From: Lindgomyces ingoldianus
Taxonomy: Eukaryota; Ascomycota; Dothideomycetes; Pleosporales; Lindgomycetaceae
Direction: 5' to 3'
Assembly (NCBI RefSeq): GCF_010093535.1
Contig: NW_022985169.1
Span: forward strand, 1,387,527 to 1,420,662
DNA: 33,136 nt
Below the pieces are notes generated by a model. It saw only the letters and a program-made list of their open reading frames with translations, made no database searches and was not told where the DNA came from. Shown here piece by piece: positions 1-10,700 of the stretch (position 1 is the first letter of the stretch; each line of letters starts with the position of its first letter). A program made the position numbers and the translations under genes.

Positions 1-2575
1 CCTATAACAACCAGAGACGCCAGGGTTAGCTGTCAACTCCATAGAGGCATGTGCCAAGCTCGGGGCGGGTTCACTTACAGGAACAATATACTCATGGTTA
101 ACGTTCGCTCCAGCTTTTACTAGCAGCTCGACCACATCCCTGTGCTTTCCCTCCGTCGCCCAAGATAGCGGAGTCCAACGCCGCTTGTCCTTGGCGTTGA
201 CATCGACTTCTCCCGTAGCAAGCAGAAGCTTGACGATGGCCCCGTGCCCGTTCCTAGCGGCCCACAAGAGTGGCGTCTGACCATCATTATCTCTTGCGTC
301 CAAACTAGTCTTGCCCGTGTCGAGAAGCAGCCTGACCACATCCTCATGCCCCTTCTTGGCAGCGGAGAACATTAGCTCATTACTAATATCCTCTAAATCA
401 GCCTGGGTATCTCCCTTGAGCAGTAGCTCAATCACCTCCTTGTATCCGTTGCAAACCGCATACGATAATGGCGTCCCTCCGATTTCATCCTTTAAGTCCG
501 CTCGTGCTCCCGCTTTAATTAGCAGCTTGACGACGGCCACGTTCCCAATCCAAACGGCATATGACAATGGCGTCCGACCGTATCTATCTACTGAGTCGAT
601 TTCAGCTTTCTTCCCAAACAGTAGCCTGAAGGCTCGCCGACCGATATTTGAGTCAGTGATCAATAGCTTGACAACGGCATCAAAGCCCCTTCCTGCAGCC
701 CAAGATAGAGCCGACCGCCGGTAGGTATCGTCCTGAGTATTCAAGTCGATGCCATCCATCTTAAGCAAATGCTTCACTGCTGTGCTCAGTCCGAAATACG
801 ATACAATCATCAGGTTGGAGAAACCCCGGGGAAAATCCGTGTTTGTACTAGTCCAATAGATTCTGAACCAGGTCAAGCAACGCGGTGAACTCATCTCACA
901 GATTCTCAGGATTGATTGTGTCATTGCGCCTTGTACCTTAATCGGCAATTCGCGGAAGTGAGCGGCCCAATTCTTGGCAGAGTAGTCAAGGAAGGTATGA
1001 TCCTGAGCGTATTGGGATAATGATCCATCTTCGCCGAGTGGCCTGTTCTCAAAGTCCTCGAGGAGCAGGTACCAGATGCAGATCTCGGTAAGAATACGAT
1101 GAGATTCTTGTGGCCGTAGTGAGTGTTTCCATTTGAGGTCCATGTGAACACCTTTGGGGGGATTCGTTGTATCATTCTGAACCAAGAATTCCTTCACGGT
1201 CTGGTGGAGCAGGTACAGCCGCGAGTGGATGATCGTTACGAAGAGGCCGCAGATATCCCGTACTTTCTCATGGAAACGGTCTTCGGCTTCGAGTTCTAGG
1301 TCACCATAGTACCGATGACTTTCTTGAAGAGCTAAGGCTAAGGTCATCTCTTTCAGGGTAAGGGGTCGTGCTGCTGCCACAATGATGTGCAATATTTTCC
1401 TTGCTTTGTCGGGATTGCAACTCTTAGAGAGGATCCTGCTGTATGCCTCGTCAACCGTTTTGGGGAGCTGGGAAGTGGCCTCGTGTATTCTAGCCTTGTC
1501 GATATCGATGTCGCTCTGGATCAGGTCAAGCGTAAGATATACCCACAAATACGTCCGGTTAGAAATACGTGAAAGCTTTTTCAATAGGAGCTCTTTCTCG
1601 TGATATGAAAGCATCAATCGTGCCTCAATATCCTGGACTCTGGCTCTGATGTAAACATCGATCTCTTGAGAAATCTTTTTTATCTCATCGTCGCTCTCCC
1701 CACTCAAATGAATCATCGGTAACCCTGGGCTTTTCAGAGGTTGGAAGCTACGGCGAATTTCCGCATAAGGCCGACTTGTGAGGAGAAACTTCAAATTGAA
1801 GTCTCTTGGAATGCCATATAGCCCGCATAACTTTTGAGCGAGCTGAGACCTTCCTTGATCTTCGCATTCATCGAATGCATCTAGAAGACAGATGATTTCG
1901 CCGGCGTTCTCATCTTTTGCGACGTTGATAAGGGTTTGCCAAAGATCACTAAATGAACTAGTGAACGTTTCTCCTTCGATGTCGAACTGATCGAGGATTG
2001 TATCTGAGAGCAAGGTGCGTTTCTGTTTGAAAAGCTGGTGTAGGATACAGCAGAGAGCGCTAACCACATTTCTCTGATCCTCGAAGTCGTCCTTGAAGAA
2101 GAAGTAGCACACCGTTCTGGATTCTGTGATGGGAAGAACAGAATCAACCAGGTATTTGGCTAACACCGACTTTCCGCATCCGGGGTCTGCAGACACCCAA
2201 AGCATTCTTGACGACTTGCTCTCTTGCCAGTCCCGAAAGACCTTGTGTGATACGAACCAGTCGCATGTCCCTGGGACCCGATCTGGGTTTCGGTCTTTTC
2301 GATCTTGGTATGGTGATGTTTTGAGGCTCTTCAGAAACTTTATTTCCTTCTCTGCCCGGCCCAGGGCGGCTGATGATTGATCTTGCGACTTGCCTGGGGG
2401 ATAATAATTGTTTGTTTGCGAGCCTGTCGATATCAGGATGGAATCGGATGTGGATGTCGCAGGACCTACCGATTAGGTGCACGGGCCCCGACGCGTCACT
2501 GAGCACGACCCCACGGTTATCGGAAATCGCACCGAACACCGTTGTGCCCGTCACGACCGACGCGTTGTCGATCAT
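1..2575 (-). CDS. NACHT-ankyrin NOD-like receptor (NLR), 3' end outside the window
   Basis: Likely an intracellular STAND-type immune or incompatibility receptor. Three exons fit: 2575-2470, 2423-79, and a third starting at base 1, giving 817 visible residues. Intron 1 (2469-2424, GTAGGT...ACAG) restores the frame across an in-frame TAA. Intron 2 (78-2) has GTAAGT, a CTAAC branch site and TAG. Exon 1 codes for a short N-terminal motif with core DNRGVV (residues 19-24), followed by NNYYPPGKS. The NACHT core has a P-loop GCGKS (about residues 117-121), Walker B LLDAFDE (about 215-221) and the LTSRPY element. A helical segment with LDYSAKNW follows. From about residue 577 there are some seven ankyrin repeats (motifs such as GRTPLSYA and GHEDVVRLLL). 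The start was chosen because the motif begins there and upstream ATGs hit stops. It lies divergent to the SesB-like hydrolase, whose C-terminal tail carries a related motif. The NLR class is secure. Its role as receptor of that neighbour is inference. Confidence 0.85.
2470..2575 (-). other. N-terminal amyloid-like signalling motif exon of the NLR
   Basis: This exon codes for 35 residues and almost nothing but a short motif: a VFG element, then DNRGVVL at about 2521-2501, then a V-x-L-x-G ending. The C-terminal exon of the neighbouring hydrolase (5705-5836) contains VFMG, NNRGVVM and V-x-I-x-G in the same order. In fungi, NLRs with a short N-terminal amyloid motif are encoded next to effectors with a matching C-terminal motif. 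I cannot assign it to a named family (HRAM, sigma or PP) without profile searches. Confidence 0.6.
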
Positions 2576-2887
2576 CTCTTGCCAAGAAGATCACGCATAC
2601 GGGAAGCTCGAAAGTGTGTTGACTCCGTGTCCAGGCCAGCAGAAGATGTCCATTTGGTCTTATCTCACGGGCTGACTGCGGCTGAGCCGAGCTGAAGCTC
2701 GAGCGCATGACACGTGGCCCTCAATCTGTCCAGTGGTCGCAGACATGCCCACCAGACTAGCGAGATGCCAAGCCGCGGTGCCCAAAATAAAATAATTGGG
2801 GCGGGGCAAACACGCACGATAATACTCTATACGAGTTCCCACAACGCTACCTACCTTCCTGGGCCACTTCCTTGCTACATTCTCAGC
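2576..2887. promoter_or_regulatory. Shared divergent promoter of NLR and SesB-like effector
   Basis: The 312 bp between the two start codons must hold the promoters of both divergent genes. No other reading frame here looks coding. I see no single clear TATA box. The layout suggests co-regulation of receptor and effector; this is inference from position. Confidence 0.5.
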
Positions 2888-3006
2888 ATGGCACAACAGT
2901 ACGGATTGGGAGACGCTCTTTTCAATCCCGCGGAAGCGAAAATAGAGTATGGCGAACCGCCTTATCTACCCGAGACCCCTGTTAACAAGGCAGTATCGTC
3001 TTCATA

Positions 3007-4775
3007 CAGTCAACTCTTGATGGCGCGATATAATTCTAGAACAAGGATTATATTGTTATATTGCAATATTATTGCAGTAAGAGGGTTACATAATCTAACT
3101 ATCTAGAGTGCCCTAGACAAACTGCTTAGACTTTTAAGCCTTTACTTTAGTATATAGCTGCTGGAGCGCTCTAATCTGCTGGGGAGTTGTTAAATCTGTA
3201 TGCTCTTAATATAAGAGTAGTAATTTAAGAGCCTGCTCTGCCTGCGCAGGGGTAGGTATTTGTATAGGAGGCCTTTTGTTGTCTAATTTATCTTTAACTA
3301 GCTGCTAGCTATATGTTGCAATTATATTTGCTACATTAAAGTTAGATTAAGTAGGCTTGTGATCTTTATTAATAGGATTTAGGAAGTTTTTAAGGCTTAT
3401 AGCGTCCTAAATCCTGCCTGCGTGCTGCACCTGCTAGTAGAGCTCCTCTAGATTAGGCAGGTAGATTAGTTCTTGTAAAGGCTAGATCCTAGCTTAGCAG
3501 AAGTAGTAATAAATTATATTACTCTAAAAGTTATTATACTAGGCTTAAGAGGCCTAGCGTAAGGCATAGTAGAGGTTAACTTAAGTTGCTAGATCTACGC
3601 TGCGCTTGTAGCTAGTAACTATATAGCGTATCTATTACTTCTTATATAAGCGCTTAAACTAACTAATTACGCCCTAATTAAGTAGCTAGTAGACACTAGT
3701 TAAGTTAGCAGGCAGCTATTAAATACAGATATTTAGTAAAGGTGGTTTAAGATTAACGCTAAGAATATAAGCGCTGTAGTTATTTATTAGCAGTAGGATA
3801 GACCTAGTCTCTTTTATCTACTAATAAAAGGCCTATAGCTAATCTATTATAATAGTATGTGTTATCTACGCCTTAAGATTTAACAACTATTAGATGCTAA
3901 AAGCCTTAAAGTTAATAGATTACAGAGCATATAGTTTAGCTACTTTTTTAATAGCCTAAAAAGTAAAGCGCTTACTGCTAGTAAAGTTGCAGCAGTATAT
4001 AATTAATATTTAGTTCTTATCCTTCTTCCTGCTAGGTTAAGCTCTAGTAAAAAGCCCTAACAACAGCGCCTACTGCTAATATAGGCCTGTCTTGTTTATA
4101 TTAAATATATTCTGCTCTGCGTATTCTCTACACAGCGTTCTAATAGCCTTTATCTCCTTTTTAGCCTTAGCTAGTACTAATGCAGCCTTGCCCTAGTGTT
4201 AATAAAGCTTAATATTATACTGTTGCTTAAAGTTAGTAAGCTAGCCTAAGCTAAACTCTAGTATAAAGAGGTTAGTGTAATTAGGTATCTGCAGCTAAAT
4301 AGCCTTTGCTTTCTTAATAAGGATATTACTAGAGACGTTGCTGCTAGAGCTCTTAAGGTGCTGCTGCTAGTTAAAGAGGACAGCTTTAAGAATAGGCCAC
4401 TGTGCCTGTTATTAACGTGTGCAGGTAGTAGCAGAGCTACTGTTAAGGTAGCTATATTGCTCTAAAAAAGACTCTAATACTGTTAACTAACAGATGCAAT
4501 AGTTATACTCTTACTTAAACTACTTAATTACATTAAGCTGCCTCTAGCTAGGACCCTAATGTTAATACTATTAACGCAGAGCCTGTTGCTGCTTGTTAGT
4601 AATTGCCACATGTAGCATTTTATCTCTTAATATAACAATAATCTAGCTAAAAGCTTGCAATATAGTAGGTATTGCAAAATAGAATATTTTAGTAGGAAAT
4701 TAATTTAGGTTTAAGAAATGTATCGCTATATTGAAATATCGTTTAATCGCGCATCGCGCCATCGAGAGTTGACTG
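3007..4775 (-). mobile_element. Fot/pogo-type (Tc1/mariner superfamily) DNA transposon, RIP-mutated
   Basis: The element is 1769 bp long. Its ends are a 23-bp inverted repeat starting CAGTCAACTCTYGATGG (3007-3029 and 4753-4775) with one T/C mismatch, and it is flanked by TA on both sides (3005-3006, 4776-4777), the target duplication of Tc1/mariner elements. The interior is AT-rich with many TAG/TAA codons in place of Trp or Gln, the signature of repeat-induced point mutation. It carries one minus-strand transposase remnant. It lies inside the SesB-like hydrolase gene. Confidence 0.88.
3134..4618 (-). pseudogene. Degraded DDE transposase (CENP-B/DDE_1, Fot/pogo family)
   Basis: From ATG 4618 to TAA 3136-3134 the frame runs 494 codons without a visible net frameshift but with dozens of stops. 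Recognisable pieces in order are NKQQQALR near the N-terminus (CENP-B-type DNA-binding region), QAQWPILKAVLFN, FSLGWLTNF, EYAEQNIFN and TTPQQIRALQQLY near the C-terminus. The family motif around the first catalytic Asp reads INKTGL where MDETGL is usual, so Asp (codon at 4096-4094) has become Asn and the following Glu has become Lys. Both are G-to-A changes as RIP produces. It cannot encode an active enzyme. Confidence 0.85.
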
Positions 4776-5836
4776 TACACGGTCTTGGAGGTGATAGAGC
4801 CAAGACCTGGACTTGGGAGGGGGACGGTAGGAAGCATTTTTGGCCGAAAGACCTCCTACCGCAAGCTTGTCCAACGGCTCGAATTCTTTCTTTTGGTTAC
4901 AATGCTGAATTCGCCCACTTCTTTCCGTTCTATGGCCCAAAGTTTATGCCGGAGCAGTTGACCATCGACGACCATTCGACAGCGCTGTTCCAGAGCCTGA
5001 TTGGTCTGCGTGAGAAAACCAAGACCGTAAGGACCGGCCGAGCGTTTTCGTACTTTCCCAGCCACCAAGCTAACAACGCATCCATCTCTAGGCAGATCGC
5101 CCGGTGATTTTCGTCTGTCATAGCCTAGGGGGCCTTGTTTGCGCCAACGCGCTGTCAAGGCACCACGGGACGGATCTGGCCGGCGCAAGTCTCGTGGAGA
5201 AAACGATTGGGGTTGTCTTTCTTGGAACACCGTTTGAAGGGTCTTCGAAGGCGAAGTGGGCCGGGAGGGCTCTCAGAATGCTGGACTGGGTAAGCACGAC
5301 ACACAAGGATGATGTGAAAGATCTTGAAGAGCGCTCGGCAAAGCTCATGAGCATCAACGATGCTTTTCAGAAATTTCTCAAAGCGCGAGACCGGTCAGAA
5401 GCAAGGCGATTCGTTGAGGTAGCTTGTTTCTTCGAGCAGTATGTCATGTACAAGGCTGGGAAAAAGATTGGAGTCATCGTACCTAAGGAGTCAGCTTGTC
5501 TTCCCGGCATCGATCCGCAGTCGATCCAAGCTAACCATGTCGACATGTGCAAGTTCGAAGACGAAGACAGGGAGGGATACAAGAACATTTCACAACGGTT
5601 GAGTCAATGGGTATCGGATCTCGACAAGCGGCATGGGGGTTCTACTGCTAAGAGCCAGGTTGGTCAGATTTCATATAGTTCTGAAGTTGGCTGACAGCGG
5701 ACAGACGCACTCGGTGTTCATGGGCGACGTTAACTACCAAGACAAGATTGAGAACAACCGAGGGGTGGTAATGGGCCATGCCCACAGCACGGCCACAGAC
5801 GGGGTTAGAATAACTGGAAGCAGTACCAGCGTATGA
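4718..5836 (+). CDS. Surviving 3' part of the SesB-like hydrolase with a transposon-derived start
   Basis: An ATG at 4718 lies inside the right end of the inserted transposon, 60 bases before the hydrolase sequence resumes at 4778, and is in frame with it. With introns 5027-5091 and 5659-5704 removed it gives about 335 residues. The first 20 come from the element and the rest from the hydrolase, with the oxyanion HGLGG, the CHSLGG nucleophile, the NHVDMCKF histidine and the C-terminal NNRGVV motif all intact. What is lost is the native N-terminus and the short hydrophobic strand before HGLGG; the element supplies ELTV there instead. Whether it is transcribed cannot be seen. It may be a functional chimera or simply a recent null allele that has not yet decayed. 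Confidence 0.5.
5705..5836 (+). other. C-terminal amyloid-like motif exon of the effector
   Basis: The final exon codes for 43 residues beyond the hydrolase fold. It contains two similar units, VFMGD (about 5714-5728) and VVMGH (about 5765-5779), the second preceded by NNRG, followed by GVRITG. The segment is rich in Gly, Asn, Ser and Thr with spaced valines, as expected for a beta-solenoid amyloid motif. The NRGVV core is shared with the N-terminal exon of the NLR. Confidence 0.55.
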
Positions 5837-7725
5837 AGTCAGCGAATTCTTGCGGTCTGATCTCTACGCTAACGGGGTGTACAGAACACATATAACGGCA
5901 TTAACCCGAATGATTTCAGCGCGACCCCTGGATAGGGAAGAGTACAAAGCGTTCGGGTGGGATCGGAGGACATGTGCAGGTATTGGCTCGTCAAATGGAG
6001 TTTTTTCCGAGCCTTCCGAAATTTCTCATATCTCATATCAGCAGCTGGAAGTTTGGAAGAAATGGTAATGGTAAATAGCCTGATCGTTAGGAACAGAGAT
6101 AGCATTTTGATGCCGCTTTAATTTGTAGAGAATGGAGCTAGTGTAGATGCAGAACAGGTTAAGCTGCGTAAGCCTGCTTAGGAATGACATCTAACGGTAA
6201 TCTAGGAAATGTGACACTGCACGTTGCCACCACAAGCAGGGAGGACGGCCGACCCGCTCCGGCCAGGACCTTGTAAGGTGGCGAATTCTGTAGGTGTTTT
6301 CAGAGCGTTGAGTTAGTTAACTAGAGGCATGGCTAAGGTTGAGTAGAGATCGCAAGGCTGTAGGGCTAAGTCAGCCTTACCGCCAAGACATTGCACAGCC
6401 ACAGCCTTAACAGTTATCACAAATAAATTACACAGCGATGATTATGTAGGTGCGGGGTCGTTTTACACTAGCCGAAATCGGTGGCTAGTTCGATCGGAAG
6501 TACCGACTAGGGTAGCGGCCTTGCATGAATTTGTGCGCGACAGCAGGCACAAGGCTAATAGAAACTTCTTAGCATTATAGCAAGGTTCTAGGGCTTAATA
6601 AGACTGTTTATAAGTATTATAGAGTAGTAAGAGCTTAATAGTGGCGCTATAGAGAAGGAACTCTGTCACGCTATAGAAAGAGGCTCTCTGCAAATTAGGC
6701 GCAAAGGCAACAATGCAAATGTAATTTATAAGTAAGAGGCGCCCTATCTCTTTAAAAATAGCTACAGTACATTATTTATACATAATTTTAGTGAAGCTTA
6801 ACGTGTGTGTAGAGTTATAGTTGATTAAAGTCAAAGTACCCCTCATATTTTGCGGCACGGTGGGTTTTCCGGCACGCAGGGGGGGACGTTACTAAACTAA
6901 GCTGTGTCTCCCTCTCAACCCAAGTTCCCTCCACTTAATCTCTCTACGATTTACGGCTGTAAATCCATCTCGAACCACCGCCCCCTTTCCATTCATCGGA
7001 CAACCTACAAAACCTGGACGCATCACCAAGCCCCACTTCTTCTTGAAACTCGTACAACCTCTCGAGGTACCCTGATCTTCCACACCATTGTGCCGCCTCT
7101 GCCGCATTGAGACACAGAACTAAACAAGCTAGGCACTACATCGTCAATATAAAGCAAGGCTGAGGCGCAGATGAGGAGACAGTGGGGAAGAAATGTTTTG
7201 AGTGCTGTGCGAAAGAAAGAGAATAGGAAAAAGGAAGGGTGTTCCGTATTCAGCATACCCGCACAACTCTAAATGCTTAAAATGGAATAGCAGTTCAAGG
7301 ATACAAATATCATAGACTTTAGACTGTTGCAGGAGGGGCGTCGACCTGAAATAATTAAAGCCAGTTCCATCGATCACAACCGTCCGAAGATGTCCCTATT
7401 TAAAGCACATGTTCTGGCCTCTCCTAGGTGTACCTAAACATATTCTACAAGTTGTGCATGCTTAATAGCTTTTATTCATTTTCCTACTACAGGGGGAAGG
7501 TTACTGTATCGACTGCCTCTGGAATAGAACAGACCGATAACTAGCCATCGATATCATACGCAAGAATCTTTGTTCACCAGACGCAGAGAAACATAAGAGG
7601 TTGAGAACTAGCGTAAACGCACCAACTCTTCCACTCCCATCGATCCACACCCTGACTGCCAAATGAAAACCTCCTAATCCCAATCCTAATCCTGATCCTA
7701 AAAGCCGACTAAGAGATGCTCGTGC
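5837..7725. other. Gene-poor stretch with repeat-like relics
   Basis: No open reading frame here shows a recognisable domain or a credible exon structure. Composition alternates between ordinary (about 5840-6560, 6900-7725) and AT-rich (about 6560-6840). A 7-bp inverted repeat ACTAGCC/GGCTAGT with a 9-base loop lies at 6467-6489, and the heptamer CGGCACG is repeated near 6852-6878. The last part (about 7100-7725) must hold the 3' untranslated region and terminator of the Prp22 gene. Confidence 0.5.
6560..6890. repeat. Possible degraded transposon relic
   Basis: AT-rich sequence with many TA-ending triplets, like the RIP-affected tracts elsewhere in the window, ends in a GC-richer edge with the directly repeated heptamer CGGCACG and a run of seven G near 6882-6888. 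I find no clear terminal inverted repeat and no coding remnant, so the class is unknown. Confidence 0.3.
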
Positions 7726-10700
7726 TTATCCCCACGTCCCCCCACCGCCCCTCCCAGCCCTCTTCTGGGTACTCAACCTCCAATCGTCCTCACCCTGAAA
7801 CTTATTATGCATTGGCTGAATCCTCTCCGCCTTCTTCCTCTTACTTAGTCGATCCGTAGGCGCAACCTTAAAGAACGCGGGGGCTGCCTCGACTAGCCAC
7901 TTTGGCTCGATCTGGGAACAGACATACATATACTCTCTCGTAGTTTCGACGAGAGAGTAGTAGAGAACATGTTCAGCTGGCTTACCAAATAACGCAGACG
8001 AAGGATGTAAGAAGACGGGTGTGCCTTCGACGAGGGTTTTATAGCCTTCTGCAGGATCTTTCCGCGCGCTGTTGCGGAAGAAGCCCGAGCAGAGGGCTTG
8101 ACGCACTTTGATTGTGTTGCGGCCGCAGCTGACGAGGTCTAGCCGATGTCGTTTGAGTATATCGAGGAGCTGTTTGCGGACGTCTTTAACGCGCATCATG
8201 ATCTTCGGTTGGATGTAGTTTTCAAAGCACCATGGGGTGCTGAACCCGCTCTGTCGCCAAGCATTGTACACGTTGAGGAGCGTGATGTGGTCACCGGAGG
8301 GGTCATTGAATTTGGCTTTCTTTTGGTCGGCTTGTTGTTGTTTGTCTCGGGGTCTGTGGAAAATGTTCTGCGTAGCAGGAATCATGGCTACGATTGTGAG
8401 GACTTCATCGGAGCACTGGAGTTCCACAGATTTGATTAGGGACTTTGACAGTGAGGGGTCCATGGGGAAATCCGCCATCTGTCTCCCCAGGCGAGTCAAC
8501 AGCCCTTCGTCATCCAATGCGGCGAGACAGTACAACTCTTCCAAAGCTGTTAACATCGTATTCGTGGGCGGAGGATCCATAAAGTCGAAATGCAACAGGT
8601 CATTGATACCCATAGCTTTAAGCATCAATATGGTATTGCTCAGGTTCTGTCTCTGAATCTCCGGGATCGTCGTTGGTAGCATCTCATTCTGGAACGCGCT
8701 CTCTGTATACAGCCGAAAACATTTCCCAGGCCCGGTGCGGCCAGCTCGTCCACTTCGCTGTCGAGCTTGAGCTTGACTGATCGGAGTAATTTGGAGTCTG
8801 TCCATACCAAGTTTGCCATCATAGCTACTCTGCTTGACGAATCCAGGATCGATGACGTAGTAGATCCCATCGATTGTCAAACTCGTCTCAGCAATATTTG
8901 TAGCAATGACAACTTTTCTCGTACCAACAGGGGCAGGCTCAAAGATGCGAGTAGCGACTTCCGATGGCAGCACACCATAAATAGGCAGGATCATGAGCTC
9001 GGGTACATTCGGTCCTAGAGCCTTCATTCGCTCTTCCAGAATCTCGCAAGAGGAATCAATCTCCTCTTTACCCGTAAGGAAGAGTAGAATATCACCAGGT
9101 GGTTCTGTCAAGTGGATTTGCATTACAGTAACGAGTGCTGCATCCAGATAATCTGACTCCGGCTCCCTGCTGAACATAACTTCGACAGGGTAGGTTCGTC
9201 CAGGAATCGAGAAGATGGGGCATTTGTTGAAGTACTCCGAGAACTTGTCTGCGTCTAGGGTAGCACTAGTAACGATGAGCTTCATGTCCGGTCTCCTTTT
9301 AAGTGTCTTCTTGAGTAGGCCGAAAAGTACATCGGTGGCTATCGTGCGCTCGTGAGCTTCGTCGAGCATGATACAGCTGTATTTTGACAACATGGAATCT
9401 AAGAGGATCTCCCTCTGGAGGATACCATCTGTCATATACTTAATTTTCGTATCCGAACTCGTACAGTCTTCAAATCGAATGGTATAGCCAACTTCGTGCC
9501 CAAGTTTGCACCCGACTTCCTCAGCTACACGCTTTGCAACACTCATCGCAGCCACACGCCTGGGTTGCGTGCAGCCGATCATGAGCTCATTGGCAAATCC
9601 CGCCTCGGCAAGGTACTGCGTCATTTGCGTTGTCTTCCCGGAGCCGGTATCACCAACGACAATGAGGATTTGATGCTGCGTTACAGCTTCCAGCAGCTGT
9701 TTCCTGAACTTGAAGACGGGTAGGCTCTCTCTCTGCTCTTTCATGCTCAGATTTGTTCGTTTGCCAAAAGAAGCTTCCTTTCCAGTTGATATCTTCTTCC
9801 ATTCTGGCATCGCTTCGGAAGGATGATTAACAGGCTTATTTCGCAAATCAGTTGCAAATTGTCGTTGTTGGGCCATGGGATCATTCCACTGAGTGCTAAG
9901 ATCAACCTGTGCGACCTCTTTTGCGACCTTCTCCTGCGCCTCCTGTTGCCTTAAATCACGCCGCTCCCTGGCAAGAGTATCTCCAGCCATGGCAGCACGA
10001 TTGAGTGATCCATCGGGAGCTTTGACGACCCGAATAGGTGAAAGTTCCAGAGACTGTTTAGTCTGGCCCTGTAGAAATGGAGGTTCTTCTTCGCGCACTT
10101 CAATGTCCACATCTTCCTCCTCTTCGAAGCCGCCTTCCCCGTTGATAACTGCATTATATTCCTCATCAATATCAGGGTACTCAGATTTGTTGATAACACC
10201 GGATGCAATAAGCTGCTTGATTTCCCATCTTTCAGGCGAGGTCAGTCGCTTTCGCATCCCATTATTTCGTGCAAAGAAGCCGCTCTCAATGACAGGAACT
10301 ATATCGTCGGTACCAGGTGCTCCTCCAAGTCCTTGGGAGTTGGCTCCGGTTCCTATTCGACGCCGTGGAGCAAGATCGTGCCCTGTTGATTGATCAACCT
10401 CTTTCATAGACAACGATATTCGGCTGCCTTCCACCTTGATGACCTTGACCTTGACCTCTTGCCATCGGGACACTAAGTCTGATGGGTGGTTGACGCGAGC
10501 ACCCTCTTGCATTTGCGTGACATGCACCAAGCCATCGACCTTGCCCTTAATGCCTTGTAGGTTGACAAACACACCAAAATCCTTTACCCCGGTCACTTTG
10601 CCAGTATAAACCTTGTATAGCGCGGGCTCGTCGTCTATTTCAGGTGTGGGCGGTCGTCGAAATTCATCCTCATTGCTGTCCCTCCTCCTCCTTCTACTCT

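Larger units (their letters stand above)
2888..5836 (+). pseudogene. SesB-like alpha/beta hydrolase cell-death effector gene, split by a transposon
   Basis: Exons that fit one reading frame are 2888-2946, 2994-3006 continued at 4778-5026, 5092-5658 and 5705-5836, about 339 residues without the insertion. Introns are 2947-2993 (GTATGG...GCAG), 5027-5091 (GTAAGG, CTAAC, CTAG) and 5659-5704 (a weak GTTGGT donor, GCTGAC branch). Visible motifs are the oxyanion-hole HGLGG (4778-4792), the nucleophile elbow CHSLGG (Ser codon 5122-5124) and a catalytic His in NHVDMCKF (codon 5536-5538). The last exon carries the NNRGVVMG motif. A Fot/pogo transposon with TA target duplications (3005-3006 and 4776-4777) separates the Ile and His codons just before HGLGG. 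Reading from 2888 (with the 47-bp intron removed) ends at a TAA about 25 bp inside the element. Family assignment (SesB-type lipase-like effector) rests on the motifs and the receptor neighbour; a cell-death role is inferred. Confidence 0.75.

Noticed and set aside
311..724. Plus-strand open frame of 137 codons
   Set aside because: It is the antisense shadow of the ankyrin repeats of the NLR, whose own frame is open from 2423 to 79 and carries clear motifs.
2144..2575. Continuous 143-codon minus-strand frame as a gene of its own
   Set aside because: Its first 35 codons are the real NLR exon 1; after 2470 it runs out of frame with the NACHT domain. The spliced model joins both parts.
6480..6530. 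GTTCGATCGG as a tRNA B-box
   Set aside because: No A-box or cloverleaf can be built around it.
9893..10393. Plus-strand frame of 166 codons
   Set aside because: It is antisense to prp22 and shows only Ser/Arg-biased shadow composition.
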